From positions 1 to 64,000 of the forward strand of contig CAZDWZ010000010.1 of NCBI GenBank assembly GCA_964509425.1: a stretch of DNA of 64,000 nt. The letters run 5' to 3'. A program made the translations under genes and the position numbers. Shown piece by piece: positions 18,900-26,094 of this stretch. A model generated the notes under the pieces. The model saw only the letters and a list, made by a program, of their open reading frames with translations. It searched no databases and had not been told where the DNA came from. This stretch comes from CAZDWZ01 sp964509425. Lineage in GTDB: Bacteria > Bdellovibrionota_C > UBA2361 > SZUA-149 > CAZDWZ01. Each line of letters starts with the position of its first letter. Within the stretch, counting starts at the first letter, position 1.

Positions 18900-19645
18900 G
18901 CTCTCCTGTTGCTAAAATTCTCGTCGTTGAGGACGATCCGTCTATCGTCACCGTCGTGAGTGACGCACTCCAAAGCGCCGACTTTGAGTGCGTCGTTGAG
19001 CATGACGGAGCGAAGGGTCTCCATCGCGCGCTTCATGAAGCCTTCGACCTGGTCCTTCTCGATATCGGGCTCCCCACGCTGAGCGGGCTCGATGTTTGCC
19101 GGAGGCTGAAAGAAAAGAAGCCATTTTTGCCGATCATCATGCTGACGGCGCGAAATGATGAGATCGATGTCGTCTCCGGCCTCGAGGTCGGGGCGGACGA
19201 CTACGTAGACAAACCCTTCCGCGCGAAGGAGCTTCTCGCTCGAGTCCGGGCGAGACTCCGGGAGGAGACACGGAAGATTTTGTATTCCCTCGACGGACCA
19301 AGCGCTTTGGAAGAAGCTTCCGAACCCGTGCCGCCAATTGTCATCGGTGAGATCACCGTCGATTCCGAGCGTATGCGTGTTCTAAAACGCGGCGAACCGC
19401 TCTCACTTTCGCCACGAGAATATGAGATCATCCAGCTGCTCGCGATGAACCCCGGGCGTCCATTCACGAGAAAGGAACTCCTCTCCTGCGTTTGGGACTT
19501 AAGTTCCGAGCGATATAATGTAAACGTCAGTGTCTTCATGTCCCGTCTGCGTCATAAACTAGAAGACGATCCCGAACATCCGAAGTACCTCATCACACTC
19601 CGTGGCATCGGCTACCGCTTCGTCGAGCCGAACGAACTCATGTAA
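18896..19645 (+). CDS. OmpR/PhoB-family response regulator, partner of the double kinase
   Basis: A 249-residue regulator with a GTG start overlapping the kinase stop. The receiver domain has VVEDD, phospho-acceptor Asp near 56 in LVLLDIGLP and Lys near 106 in YVDKPF. The DNA-binding winged helix has LSPREYEIIQLLAMNPGRPF and ends with LRGIGYRFVEP. Gene order (kinase first) is the reverse of the 4863-1022 pair. Immediately downstream are two small paralogous genes whose upstream regions share a direct-repeat motif with the region before the kinase. They are likely targets of this regulator, though this is inference. Confidence 0.93.
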   Translation: MSSPVAKILVVEDDPSIVTVVSDALQSADFECVVEHDGAKGLHRALHEAFDLVLLDIGLPTLSGLDVCRRLKEKKPFLPIIMLTARNDEIDVVSGLEVGADDYVDKPFRAKELLARVRARLREETRKILYSLDGPSALEEASEPVPPIVIGEITVDSERMRVLKRGEPLSLSPREYEIIQLLAMNPGRPFTRKELLSCVWDLSSERYNVNVSVFMSRLRHKLEDDPEHPKYLITLRGIGYRFVEPNELM

Positions 19646-19674
19646 CACGCCCTCTGCTCGATTCCCGCGATACT

Positions 19675-19691
19675 GTTTACGAAGTATTCAC
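19675..19691 (+). promoter_or_regulatory. Candidate regulator site upstream of small gene 1
   Basis: GTTTACGAAGTATTCAC is an imperfect 11-base-spaced direct repeat. It and the following CTCCGG closely match GTTAACGAAGCATTTAT and CTACGG at 20028-20050 upstream of the second small gene. It also resembles the GTTAAC pair at 15449-15465. The distance to the start codon is about 75 bases. Confidence 0.45.
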
Positions 19692-19765
19692 CTCCGGTTT
19701 ATTCGCTTCAATTCGCAAACCCGACAACGTTGTTAAGCAGACGACTACATGTTGGAGGTATCCGT

Positions 19766-19975
19766 ATGTTCCAAGATAAAAAAAACGATGTTCAGCAATC
19801 CCTGCTTAGCAACGCAAAGGATCTGGTCGTCCCGCCGATTGATGCTCGTGCGGGTGCAAACAATTTGCGGCAGCTGCAGCTTGGGTTGATGTTCGATGAT
19901 CTCATTCGGGAAGTTGGCAGACGAATGACCGGAAACGGGCCGTTCGTTCCGCTTCCCCCGAAGCTTGAAAAGTAA
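19766..19975 (+). CDS. Small protein of the two-component locus, paralogue 1
   Basis: A 69-residue protein starting MFQDKKNDVQQSLLSNAK, with GGAGG seven bases upstream. The core ANNLRQLQLGLMFDDLIREV aligns with MQKLEKLRLGTTIDDALRQL of the next gene, and both end in a Pro-rich segment (FVPLPPKLEK; LELPPITPIVKK). It is probably a soluble helical protein. An intrinsic terminator follows at 19982, so it is a single-gene transcript. The shared promoter motif suggests expression under control of the regulator just upstream. No known family. Confidence 0.7.
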   Translation: MFQDKKNDVQQSLLSNAKDLVVPPIDARAGANNLRQLQLGLMFDDLIREVGRRMTGNGPFVPLPPKLEK

Positions 19976-19981
19976 TCAGGC

Positions 19982-20015
19982 GAGAATGCCCGTGCGTCCG
20001 GGCATTCTCTTGTTC
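19982..20015 (+). terminator. Intrinsic terminator after small gene 1
   Basis: A perfect 11-base stem, GAGAATGCCCG / CGGGCATTCTC (19982-19992 with 19999-20009), is followed by TTGTT. It starts six bases after the stop codon. Confidence 0.75.
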
Positions 20016-20027
20016 CCCGGAAGACTT

Positions 20028-20044
20028 GTTAACGAAGCATTTAT
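20028..20044 (+). promoter_or_regulatory. Candidate regulator site upstream of small gene 2
   Basis: GTTAACGAAGCATTTAT has the same arrangement as the site at 19675-19691. The two upstream regions stay similar for about 25 bases (…CTACGG versus …CTCCGG), then diverge until the ribosome binding site. This supports a shared regulator rather than chance. Confidence 0.45.
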
Positions 20045-20111
20045 CTACGGTTCGAGGGATCAATTCGCTCCAGATTATAACATTCGAAGAAACCAAACTT
20101 GGAGGAAGGTT

Positions 20112-20339
20112 ATGATCGAGCAGAAGAAAAATTCTAAAAGTGTTCAAGACGCATTTGGAGCTCTCACGAGTTATTCACCATTCCCATCGGCCGCTGGGAG
20201 CGTAAACGACGGAATGCAGAAACTAGAAAAGTTGCGGCTGGGGACCACCATTGACGATGCTCTCCGGCAGTTGAAGCAGGCGTTGCCGGGATCAACTCCT
20301 CTGGAGCTTCCTCCGATTACACCGATTGTGAAGAAGTAA
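20112..20339 (+). CDS. Small protein of the two-component locus, paralogue 2
   Basis: A 75-residue protein starting MIEQKKNSKSVQDAFG, directly after GGAGGAAGG. The helical core MQKLEKLRLGTTIDDALRQL and the closing PLELPPITPIVKK align with the product of the gene at 19766. It has its own candidate regulatory site upstream and its own terminator, so the two small genes are separate transcripts with similar control. Function unknown; the link to the two-component system rests on position and promoter similarity. Confidence 0.7.
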   Translation: MIEQKKNSKSVQDAFGALTSYSPFPSAAGSVNDGMQKLEKLRLGTTIDDALRQLKQALPGSTPLELPPITPIVKK

Positions 20340-20358
20340 AGCACGGCTTGTGATATGG

Positions 20359-20395
20359 CCGCCGGACCAGCTTCCGGCGGTCTCTGCTCCTGCGA
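20359..20395 (+). terminator. Terminator hairpin after small gene 2
   Basis: The stem CCGCCGGA / TCCGGCGG (20359-20366 with 20373-20380) is followed by TCTCTGCTCCT. It lies 20 bases after the stop codon. The T-content downstream is modest. Confidence 0.55.
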
Positions 20396-20604
20396 ACGGT
20401 AATAGCGAAGGGCGATTGCACGACAGCCCTTCGAAGAAGATCTGATTCCGTTGTACAGATTTTCTGCTCTCTTTCCCGTGTCGAAATGCTCCGTGCCCAC
20501 ATCAGCATGTTGGTGGGCGCCCGCAGGAATTTCTCGTTGCTCCTTTGAGTTCTCAATTGAAAGGAGCAACGAGGGAGTTGCTACAGGTCCCAAGAGATAC
20601 GTCG
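20396..20604 (+). promoter_or_regulatory. Structured leader of the G+C-rich gene at 20605
   Basis: The leader contains several strong hairpins: GAAGGGC with GCCCTTC near 20410-20435, and a perfect 12-base stem CGTTGCTCCTTT / AAAGGAGCAACG (20535-20571) that places the best Shine-Dalgarno sequence (AAAGGAG) in a stem. It also has the left copy of a 14-base inverted repeat (20509-20522). Confidence 0.5.
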
Positions 20605-21083
20605 ATGTTTGAAGATCTGGTTCTGTGGATTAAGTCCGAAGGCGGCTTTCCGTTCGTGATTCCGGGCAATCGCGATAACCCCGAGCAGGGCGCGGAGGGC
20701 TACACGCCCCTCGGGAACGTGCTTCACATGGTCTGCGAGCACAATGAGCTGGGGGTCGTCTACTGGAACACGCTGGTCGTGAGCTTCCTGAACCTCACGC
20801 ACCAGGAGACCGCTCCGGGTGTCCACACCGTGTGGATCTTCGGTCAGATCGGGGAGAAGAGCTACGAGGTGTATCGCATCATGGTCCCGGAGCCTCTTCG
20901 CTACTGCCTCATCGGCAATTTCGCGGCCGACGAAGACGAGGTCCGGAATCTGCTGAAGACGCGCTGTCTGAACCGTGAACGGTATCAGCCGATCGCGGTT
21001 CCGGAGAACCTCGAGCAGCTCTTGCATGAACACCTCGAGTATCGGCTCCAGGAAGGTTAACCTTTGGTTGGGCGCCCACCAAC
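20509..21083. repeat. Inverted repeat pair bracketing the 20605 gene
   Basis: GTTGGTGGGCGCCC at 20509-20522 recurs in inverse orientation at 21070-21083 without a mismatch, giving a unit of 575 bases. No target-site duplication is obvious next to it. It could be paired terminators or the ends of a small non-autonomous element. Confidence 0.5.
20605..21060 (+). CDS. G+C-rich orphan gene flanked by 14-base inverted repeats
   Basis: I chose the ATG at 20605 (MFEDLVLWIKSEGGFPFVIP); an in-frame TTG further upstream lies inside the leader hairpin. The protein has about 151 residues: SEGGFPFVIPGNRD, LGNVLHMVCEHNELGVVYWN, HTVWIFGQIGEKSYEVYRI, then an acidic helical end. It looks soluble; no family is recognised. 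Third codon positions are mostly G or C, unlike the two small genes just upstream. GTTGGTGGGCGCCC (20509-20522) and its exact inverse (21070-21083) bracket the gene, and the right copy also forms a self-hairpin suited to termination. It is one of the hairpin-bounded orphan genes of this window. Confidence 0.65.
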   Translation: MFEDLVLWIKSEGGFPFVIPGNRDNPEQGAEGYTPLGNVLHMVCEHNELGVVYWNTLVVSFLNLTHQETAPGVHTVWIFGQIGEKSYEVYRIMVPEPLRYCLIGNFAADEDEVRNLLKTRCLNRERYQPIAVPENLEQLLHEHLEYRLQEG

Positions 21084-21360
21084 CACCGAGGCTTTACACT
21101 CAAGAGTCGGCGTTGCGTACGCGGTCTGTGAGCGAACTGCGGTGATTCTGTATAGCTCCAACCGTAAACCTGTAATTTTCCGCCCGCATATCTAAATCGT
21201 GAAGTGGGCATCAGGAGGTTCTTTCTCATCACGAATACTCGTGACGACTCCGCATCGCTCTTCGGAACGGCAAAGCGATGGGAGAATCGCTTGGTGAATC
21301 AAGAGGTTCAGCAAGCGGTTCATCTCATCCCCACACCGCGGGGAGCATTTGGAGTTTACG

Positions 21361-21744
21361 ATGCGTTTCCACACCTATCGCGAAGCAGTTGCGGCCTTAG
21401 TTCCTGTCCATCGGTCCAGGAGATTCTGGCTCGGCCTCGCCAAGATCGTCTCGAGCGGCGATCTCACCGGCGATGAGATCAAGCTCACGAGCGTGAATAT
21501 CCTCGGGAACGAACGGGACGGCTACGTTCACAGTTCGGTTAGCATTTTCTATTACCGTCCTGTGCTGGAATGCCAGAGCGTTTTGGAGGCGGAGCGAGCG
21601 AAAGCAGACGTTGCGGCACGCGAGAATGTTCCCAGCTACAATCTCGCGATCATCAATGGAGGCGGCTTGAGGATTCCGGGGACCCACATCGAAGTGATCG
21701 AGTTTCCTGATGGTCTCGGAACAGACTTGCTTGCCGGGCTCTAG
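21361..21744 (+). CDS. G+C-rich orphan gene with structured flanks
   Basis: A 127-residue protein starting MRFHTYREAVAALVPVHRSR; TGGAG lies eight bases upstream. It contains LTSVNILGNERDGYVHSSVS, FYYRPVLECQSVLEAERAKA and LRIPGTHIEVIEFPDGLGTD, a soluble alpha/beta pattern without a recognised family. The 300 bases before it hold several small hairpins (ATCACG…CGTGA near 21228, CATCGCT…AGCGATG near 21253-21281, CCCC…GGGG near 21330). The stop codon is followed by the stem GGTGTGAAG / CTTCACACC (21752-21760 with 21796-21804). It forms a pair with the preceding orphan gene in style and orientation. Confidence 0.6.
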   Translation: MRFHTYREAVAALVPVHRSRRFWLGLAKIVSSGDLTGDEIKLTSVNILGNERDGYVHSSVSIFYYRPVLECQSVLEAERAKADVAARENVPSYNLAIINGGGLRIPGTHIEVIEFPDGLGTDLLAGL

Positions 21745-21751
21745 CGGAGCG

Positions 21752-21804
21752 GGTGTGAAGATTCAGCCGGTTCAACAAGAAGGCATGGATGCCCTCTTCA
21801 CACC
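21752..21804 (+). terminator. Hairpin after the 21361 gene
   Basis: GGTGTGAAG pairs with CTTCACACC. An inner GGCATGGATGCC mini-palindrome lies in the loop. There is no long T-run, so it may act as a processing or stability hairpin as well as a terminator. It lies between two convergent genes. Confidence 0.5.
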
Positions 21805-21829
21805 TCAGATGCGGAAAGATTTTTTCTTC

Positions 21830-22564
21830 TCAGTCCTCGGTGATTCCGTAGAATTGGAGCTTTTCAACTGAAGAGCTGAGCATCCCTCGTTCAGACGCGT
21901 CACGCGGGGTAGTGAGAGGAGTGTTCGACAAAGCCCTTGGCGCATTTCTCTCAATCGAGTGAAGTTGCTCGTCACACGCGGGGTTCAGAGTCAATGGAGC
22001 CGCGTTCGGACATTCGCTTAAATAACTCACAATCTTTCGTAGTCGATCGAGAACTTCCGCGTCACGCTCCGGGAAGCTCTGTTCGAGGGCGATATTATCT
22101 TCAACGCTGCCAATCACATGCCCACGGCGGGATTCGCAAAATCGAATCTCGTCGCAGAGCTCGTGTGCAAGACGGATCATCTCGCGCTCCCTGGTGCAAT
22201 AGTCGTCGTCCGCTAACTTATCTCGGCTCTCTGCCGGTATTCCTAAGGGTGAGCAGTGCGTGCCCGCGGGAACGTAGGCGGCACAGAGTGCGGCGCATTC
22301 TGCCCGCTCGGTGTCGAAATCACCGGAGGTTTTTGGCCCAAAAGAAACGCCGAACCGTGACGGACAGATCCGGCATTCGCTGGATTTGGATCCCCTCTCT
22401 CTTCCGTCTTTTGAATGATCAATTCGCAGCTCACAGCAACGGGAGGTCCCCACGGAAACGCTCGAGCCGCCGGCTCCGTTCATCATGTTTTCTGCCTGGA
22501 CATTCGTCGCAAGAACCAACAGTCCCGCGAATACTGCCGTGAAAGGCCCTTTGAGAAACCTCAT
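21830..22564 (-). CDS. Secreted Cys-rich protein of unknown family
   Basis: A 244-residue protein starting MRFLKGPFTAVFAGLLVLAT, with AAGGTG upstream and signal-peptide cleavage expected near NVQAE. The mature protein has about twelve cysteines, several in short-spaced groups (SRCCELRI, SSECRICPSRFG, ERAECAALCAAY, ELCDEIRFCESR), then an acidic helical C-terminus. The pattern indicates a disulphide-stabilised extracytoplasmic protein. It differs from the three-member Cys-rich family (no CCPxP or WGA motifs). No partner genes are evident. Confidence 0.7.
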   Translation of the reverse strand: MRFLKGPFTAVFAGLLVLATNVQAENMMNGAGGSSVSVGTSRCCELRIDHSKDGRERGSKSSECRICPSRFGVSFGPKTSGDFDTERAECAALCAAYVPAGTHCSPLGIPAESRDKLADDDYCTREREMIRLAHELCDEIRFCESRRGHVIGSVEDNIALEQSFPERDAEVLDRLRKIVSYLSECPNAAPLTLNPACDEQLHSIERNAPRALSNTPLTTPRDASERGMLSSSVEKLQFYGITED

Positions 22565-22955
22565 GGAATTTCACCTTCAGTTCTGTAATTCTAAAACAGT
22601 TGTGAAGGGCTCTCCTCACGAAAACGGGGTCGGATGCGGACAATTTTCTTACGGTATCCGAATTCAGGGCTTGAGAGCGGCTATCCGAACTTCGCCATTC
22701 TATCGCTTTACGACGCCCTCCCAGATGTCGTATTCGCTGTTCCAAGTGAGCTTGCCAATGGTACGGAGATGCGCGGAGGATGAGGCTCGGCAACGAAATG
22801 ATATCTCGAGCTGGAACGGGGTTCATCTCGATATCGCGCTCCAGAAGCGATGGTCAGGTCCATCACCTTCCGATCGAATCTCGTAAGTCGGGGGGGAAAA
22901 GGACAGGGAAACCGAAGCAACCTTCTCCCCCCAACACGAATTCTGTCCGGAGCGT
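22565..22955. other. Intergenic region with a REP copy
   Basis: It contains a single REP unit (GGAACGGGGTTCAT at 22813-22826) flanked by GATATCTCGAG and CTCGATATC, so the copy sits in an imperfect palindrome. No gene is supported. Inverted G+C-rich segments near 22890-22930 may be the terminator of the gene ending at 22956. Confidence 0.5.
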
Positions 22956-23351
22956 TTATTCCCACCGGCGAATCTCAGCGCGGAAGTTCATCGCGCCGGA
23001 GTCCAGCGGAAGAATCTGCACCGAGCAGTCGGAAGCAATGAAAAAGCCAATGGTCAGCTGATTATCGACCGTCTCAGCATAGAAAGGTGCTTGGTCGATG
23101 AATTTGGTTCCGACTCCGACGAGGTACCGGAGCTGGGGTTGCGGATCGATGCCGGGGCGGTAGTTCGCCGTCCCGGCCACCTTGTGGCCGACACGGTGGA
23201 GCCCATCTTGGTCGCCTTCACGAATGCAGCGAAGAATCTCGATGCAATCTTTAATAGCGAAATCGAGTCCTGGGATGTTCGCCGCGATAAAGGCCATCAA
23301 CAGCACATCCGGATCGGCCCCGGAAAAATCGAAAACGTGGAGTTTTTTCAT
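22956..23351 (-). CDS. Orphan gene with a leader that can pair with its own start site
   Basis: A 131-residue protein starting MKKLHVFDFSGADPDVLLMA, with GAGGAG before the ATG. It contains IPGLDFAIKDCIEILRCIRE, HKVAGTANYRPGIDPQPQLR and a beta-rich end (LTIGFFIASDCSVQILPL). It looks soluble; no family is recognised. In the transcript, CATTCTCT about 75 bases upstream (complement of 23429-23436) is complementary to AGAGAATG, which covers the end of the ribosome binding site and the start codon (complement of 23349-23356). This could mask the start. It is less G+C-rich than the other orphan genes but shares their isolation and structured leader. Confidence 0.6.
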   Translation of the reverse strand: MKKLHVFDFSGADPDVLLMAFIAANIPGLDFAIKDCIEILRCIREGDQDGLHRVGHKVAGTANYRPGIDPQPQLRYLVGVGTKFIDQAPFYAETVDNQLTIGFFIASDCSVQILPLDSGAMNFRAEIRRWE

Positions 23352-23947
23352 TCTCTCCTCAACGGTAAAAAACCTAAATTGTCCTCGTCCCCGGGCGGAA
23401 AAAGTTATCCGTTACCGAACGGGGCGACAGAGAATGATTTACACGAGTGGAGAATCAAATAGCTTCGGCGATCGCGGCGATGCGATGATATTATTGTACG
23501 ACAAATCGCATTCTAGAAAATAAGAACGCCTTGCAGGAACCTTACGAGTAGACAAAGATACCGCATGAACGTCAGGCCAGGCGGAAACATCACGCCTCAG
23601 CGATTGACGCTCCGCGAAAGATGCCCGCTTCACACCTCGGAGTCTCCCTCCTCTGTGCGTCTGTGATTGGCTTCACAAAGATATCAAATCGGCAAATCCG
23701 TTCCGAATCCCAATAATCTCATCTTCAAAGCACTCTCCGCTTATATCGATAGCTCCGGTCTCGCTTCGAAGTTCCGAATTCATAAAATTTTTATCAGGTT
23801 CTTTCTCGTTCTAGGAGAATGGTAAACCCATTCGCAAGAGATAGTAATCGTGTCTGTGCAGAGCCGGCAGAGCCGTCTCTGCGCAGCGCGTAGTGAAGAG
23901 AACGGTTGTAATTGAGTGTTTTATCACTCGCGCAAAAAATCCTTCGG
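23352..23947. other. Intergenic region, no gene supported
   Basis: About 600 bases between divergent genes. It holds the leader of the 22956-23351 gene, a CTCTGTGCGTCTGTG repeat copy near 23653 (see 25026-25075) and a palindromic G+C-rich segment near 23856-23880. No frame has a ribosome binding site with a protein-like product. Confidence 0.4.
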
Positions 23948-24119
23948 CGACTAACGGCTGGAGAGGATCGCAAGCTCCTTTCCGGCCGTTAGTTGCCGCG
24001 ATGGTGTCTTGTTGGGTGCACGTCGTGCCCGACAAGAGCCGTCAACCTTCCCGACGTTCGTCCGCTGGACGACTTTGGGCACCGCGTCATGTCGGTGAAA
24101 CTCCTGAAAGGAGCACAAC
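23948..24119 (+). promoter_or_regulatory. Structured leader element, copy 1 (upstream of the 24120 gene)
   Basis: The element opens with a long hairpin, GGCGACTAACGGCTGGAG near 23948 pairing with its near-inverse ending at about 23998. Next comes a stem CTTGTTGGG / CCCGACAAG near 24008-24040 and a small CGTCCGCTGGACG hairpin near 24058. It ends with ACTCCTGAAAGGAG (24100-24113), in which CTCCT can pair with the Shine-Dalgarno AGGAG. About 140 bases of it recur at 28548-28690, and the last 26 recur inverted at 29545-29570. Confidence 0.6.
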
Positions 24120-24920
24120 ATGAAAACCCCGAACCCCCAGATCGTCCCCTCGCTCGCGCTCGTCCTCGCCGCGTTCGTGAACGACGTCCTCGCGATCGAG
24201 GACGGCGACATGACGGCCGGGGTGTGGGAGTGGGTGGGGCGAAAATGGCGGCAGGAGGTGGACGGGACCGACGGGTTCTGGATCAAGGTGACGTTCGAGC
24301 CGGGTCGCCGCCCGCGGGCGACCCTGTTCACGAACGTCGCCCGAGGGCCCATGCGGCACGCGACGATCTGGGACGACGCGTTCCGTCTCGGGTCGGGCGA
24401 GGGTGACACCCCGTCCGACGTCGCGACGTCCGCCGCCCACGTGCTGCCGCCGCGTCACGCGGCGTTCGGCTCGTGGGTCGCCGTGCCCGAGGGCTACCTC
24501 GGGTCGTTCACACTCCCCCTCGAACTCGTGGCCTACGCCGAGTACGTGGCCCTCCGCCTCCTCGGTGCCCTCGACGAGGGGTCGAAGGACCCCCTCGCCG
24601 AGGTGCGCTTGGAGGCCCCCTTCACGATCGAAGCCGGCGCGAAGCGGCTGCGGTTCACGGGGGCGAACGGGGTGACGCTCGTCGTCTCGGACGACGGCGA
24701 CGAGGACGTGTGGACGGTGGAGTGGAGCGGGAACGCCTTCCGCCTGCCCGACACGACGGTGAACTGGTGCCCCCCGGCCGAGGAACAGTCCTCGATCGGG
24801 CGTGACACGGCGATGGACTCGGACCCCGTCTTCCCGCCCGAGCCGAAGTCCGCCCCCAAGCGGACCGAGGTGAAGCCGGGGGACGGGGACGACGACGACT
24901 TCGCCGCGGGCATCATGTGA
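24120..24920 (+). CDS. Very G+C-rich orphan gene with duplicated leader
   Basis: A 266-residue protein starting MKTPNPQIVPSLALVLAAF, six bases after AAAGGAG. Nearly every codon ends in G or C, far from the codon use of neighbouring genes. The N-terminal hydrophobic stretch could be a weak signal or membrane anchor. The rest is beta-rich (VWEWVGRKWRQEVDGTDGFW, RLEAPFTIEAGAKRLRF, VVSDDGDEDVWTVEWSGNAF), and the C-terminus is charged, with a run of Asp. No family is recognised. The gene lies between the leader element and the stem at 24931-24973. The codon bias suggests a foreign origin. Long open frames on its opposite strand are by-products of the base composition. Confidence 0.7.
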   Translation: MKTPNPQIVPSLALVLAAFVNDVLAIEDGDMTAGVWEWVGRKWRQEVDGTDGFWIKVTFEPGRRPRATLFTNVARGPMRHATIWDDAFRLGSGEGDTPSDVATSAAHVLPPRHAAFGSWVAVPEGYLGSFTLPLELVAYAEYVALRLLGALDEGSKDPLAEVRLEAPFTIEAGAKRLRFTGANGVTLVVSDDGDEDVWTVEWSGNAFRLPDTTVNWCPPAEEQSSIGRDTAMDSDPVFPPEPKSAPKRTEVKPGDGDDDDFAAGIM

Positions 24921-24930
24921 GCGGCTCAAT

Positions 24931-24973
24931 GCGCGAGTGAACAGGGAAGTGAAAGGTCCCTCTTCACTCGCGC
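24931..24973 (+). terminator. Strong hairpin after the 24120 gene
   Basis: GCGCGAGTGAACAGGGA (24931-24947) pairs with TCCCTCTTCACTCGCGC (24957-24973). Its base, GCGCGAGTGAA, recurs in the hairpin at 28818-28863, which also follows a G+C-rich gene. The two hairpins may therefore be related. Confidence 0.65.
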
Positions 24974-25025
24974 TGCGAGTCTTTGAGGACCAGCCCGAAG
25001 GTCTTCCTATCTGGGTTAAAGTTCT

Positions 25026-25075
25026 CTCTCTGTGCATCTGTGGTTTTCTTTAATGCAACCACAGAGGCACAGAGA
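25026..25075. repeat. Inverted pair of the CTCTGTG…CTGTGGTT dispersed repeat
   Basis: CTCTGTGCATCTGTGGTT (25026-25043) and AACCACAGAGGCACAGAG (25058-25075) are inverted copies with one mismatch and can form an 18-base stem. Related single or tandem copies lie near 23653, 29924-29953 and 34366-34405. I know this type of CTCTGTG/CTGTGG repeat from many environmental genomes. Confidence 0.6.
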
Positions 25076-25223
25076 CGCAGGGGCACAGAGATTCACAGAA
25101 GAGTCTCCGCGGAGATCTTTCCCCAGCGCCCCTCGGCTTGAAACTCGCGAAGGTTCTCTTGTATGCTGCGCCATCAAAACCGTGCCCGCTAATATCCAAT
25201 CTTCAAAAATCCATGCGTGTCGT

Positions 25224-25763
25224 ATGAAAAATTTCCTCCGAATAGTTTCTGCTCTCCTTATCGTCTCGGGCCTTCTCGTGGCCTCGGCCAGCTTCGCTGC
25301 CGCCCAAGACGATCCACCATTCTGTCAGATTGGCCGATTCAAGCCGTGCACATGCGCTGAAGCGGTTCCAGAGGAAGTTCACTACTGGCCGGTGTTCCCG
25401 GCTTGCGGAAACCGCGCGGCAATTCTCCTCCGCGGCAGATTTCTTAACGTCTTTAGCGTCGTCGTAAGAGACAACCAAAATCGCGATCGTTGGCCGACCT
25501 CGGGGTTCAACCGCTGCAGCTTCCGGCTCGCAAACTCCGCAAATCCACCGGCACGCTGCAGTGCGTTCAAGGTGCAAAGCTCATTCGTCTATGAAGATCC
25601 GAATCTCGGACTAACGCGAGTGAATTGTCTCGGCGCTGCAGGGACCTCGAACCTCTTCCGAAATGTGGTCCGGATCACCGCAAAGCTGCAGGACGTTCCC
25701 GGCTCAAACGCGGATCCACTGAAGCGTTGGTGCCTCTTTTCACCGGCCGAGAGGTTGAACTGA
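25224..25763 (+). CDS. Small secreted Cys-containing protein
   Basis: A 179-residue protein; the ATG at 25224 begins a clear signal peptide (MKNFLRIVSALLIVSGLLV, cleavage near SFAAAQ). No good ribosome binding site is visible. Mature motifs are FCQIGRFKPCTCAEAVPEEV, FPACGNRAAILLRGRFLNVF, RCSFRLAN, ARCSAFKV and LKRWCLFS. The seven or eight cysteines suggest disulphides. No family is recognised. The bases around its start (ATCCATGCGTGTCGTATGAA) resemble those at 28688 after the second leader copy. This suggests that part of that element also came from, or moved next to, such a gene. Confidence 0.65.
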   Translation: MKNFLRIVSALLIVSGLLVASASFAAAQDDPPFCQIGRFKPCTCAEAVPEEVHYWPVFPACGNRAAILLRGRFLNVFSVVVRDNQNRDRWPTSGFNRCSFRLANSANPPARCSAFKVQSSFVYEDPNLGLTRVNCLGAAGTSNLFRNVVRITAKLQDVPGSNADPLKRWCLFSPAERLN

Positions 25764-25902
25764 TCAGTTCATCCTTTTCGCGTTCTTGGTGATTCTGCTT
25801 GGGTTGAAGCTTCGCCTTGGAATTCAACCACACAGGACGCGGTGGCATATTCGCTGAGGCGCCACTCGTCACTGAAACGCCGCTGCATTCTCGAAAATAA
25901 AA

Positions 25903-25945
25903 AGCCGCAGGAGCTCGAAAGAGCTCCGGCGGCTTTCTGCTTTTC
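25903..25945. terminator. Bidirectional intrinsic terminator
   Basis: AGCCGCAGGAGCTC and GAGCTCCGGCGGCT (25903-25916 with 25921-25934, loop GAAA) form a 14-base stem with one mismatch. An A-run lies on the left and TTCTGCTTTT on the right, so it can serve the 25224 gene and, on the other strand, the SPFH gene ending at 26095. It is nearly the same as the terminator at 34452-34483. Confidence 0.75.
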
Positions 25946-26094
25946 ACCTGGCAAAATCCCAGGCGAACTGAAACTGGCTTCATCCCAAGCTTATCGGCAT
26001 AGAAAATCTCTTTCCACGCCAACCATCAGATAGGCGCAGATCATTCTGCTGCCAACTCAGGGTGAAAGTCGTTCCACAGCGATCACCACAGCGA

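Noticed and set aside
20509..21083. Integron attC sites or cassette array
   Set aside because: The hairpins lack recognisable R and L core boxes (GTTRRRY), genes point in both directions and no integrase is present.
24087..25037. A 316-residue minus-strand frame opposite the 24120 gene
   Set aside because: Composition is Arg/Gly/His-rich, without initiation signals. The plus-strand frame has a ribosome binding site and balanced composition.
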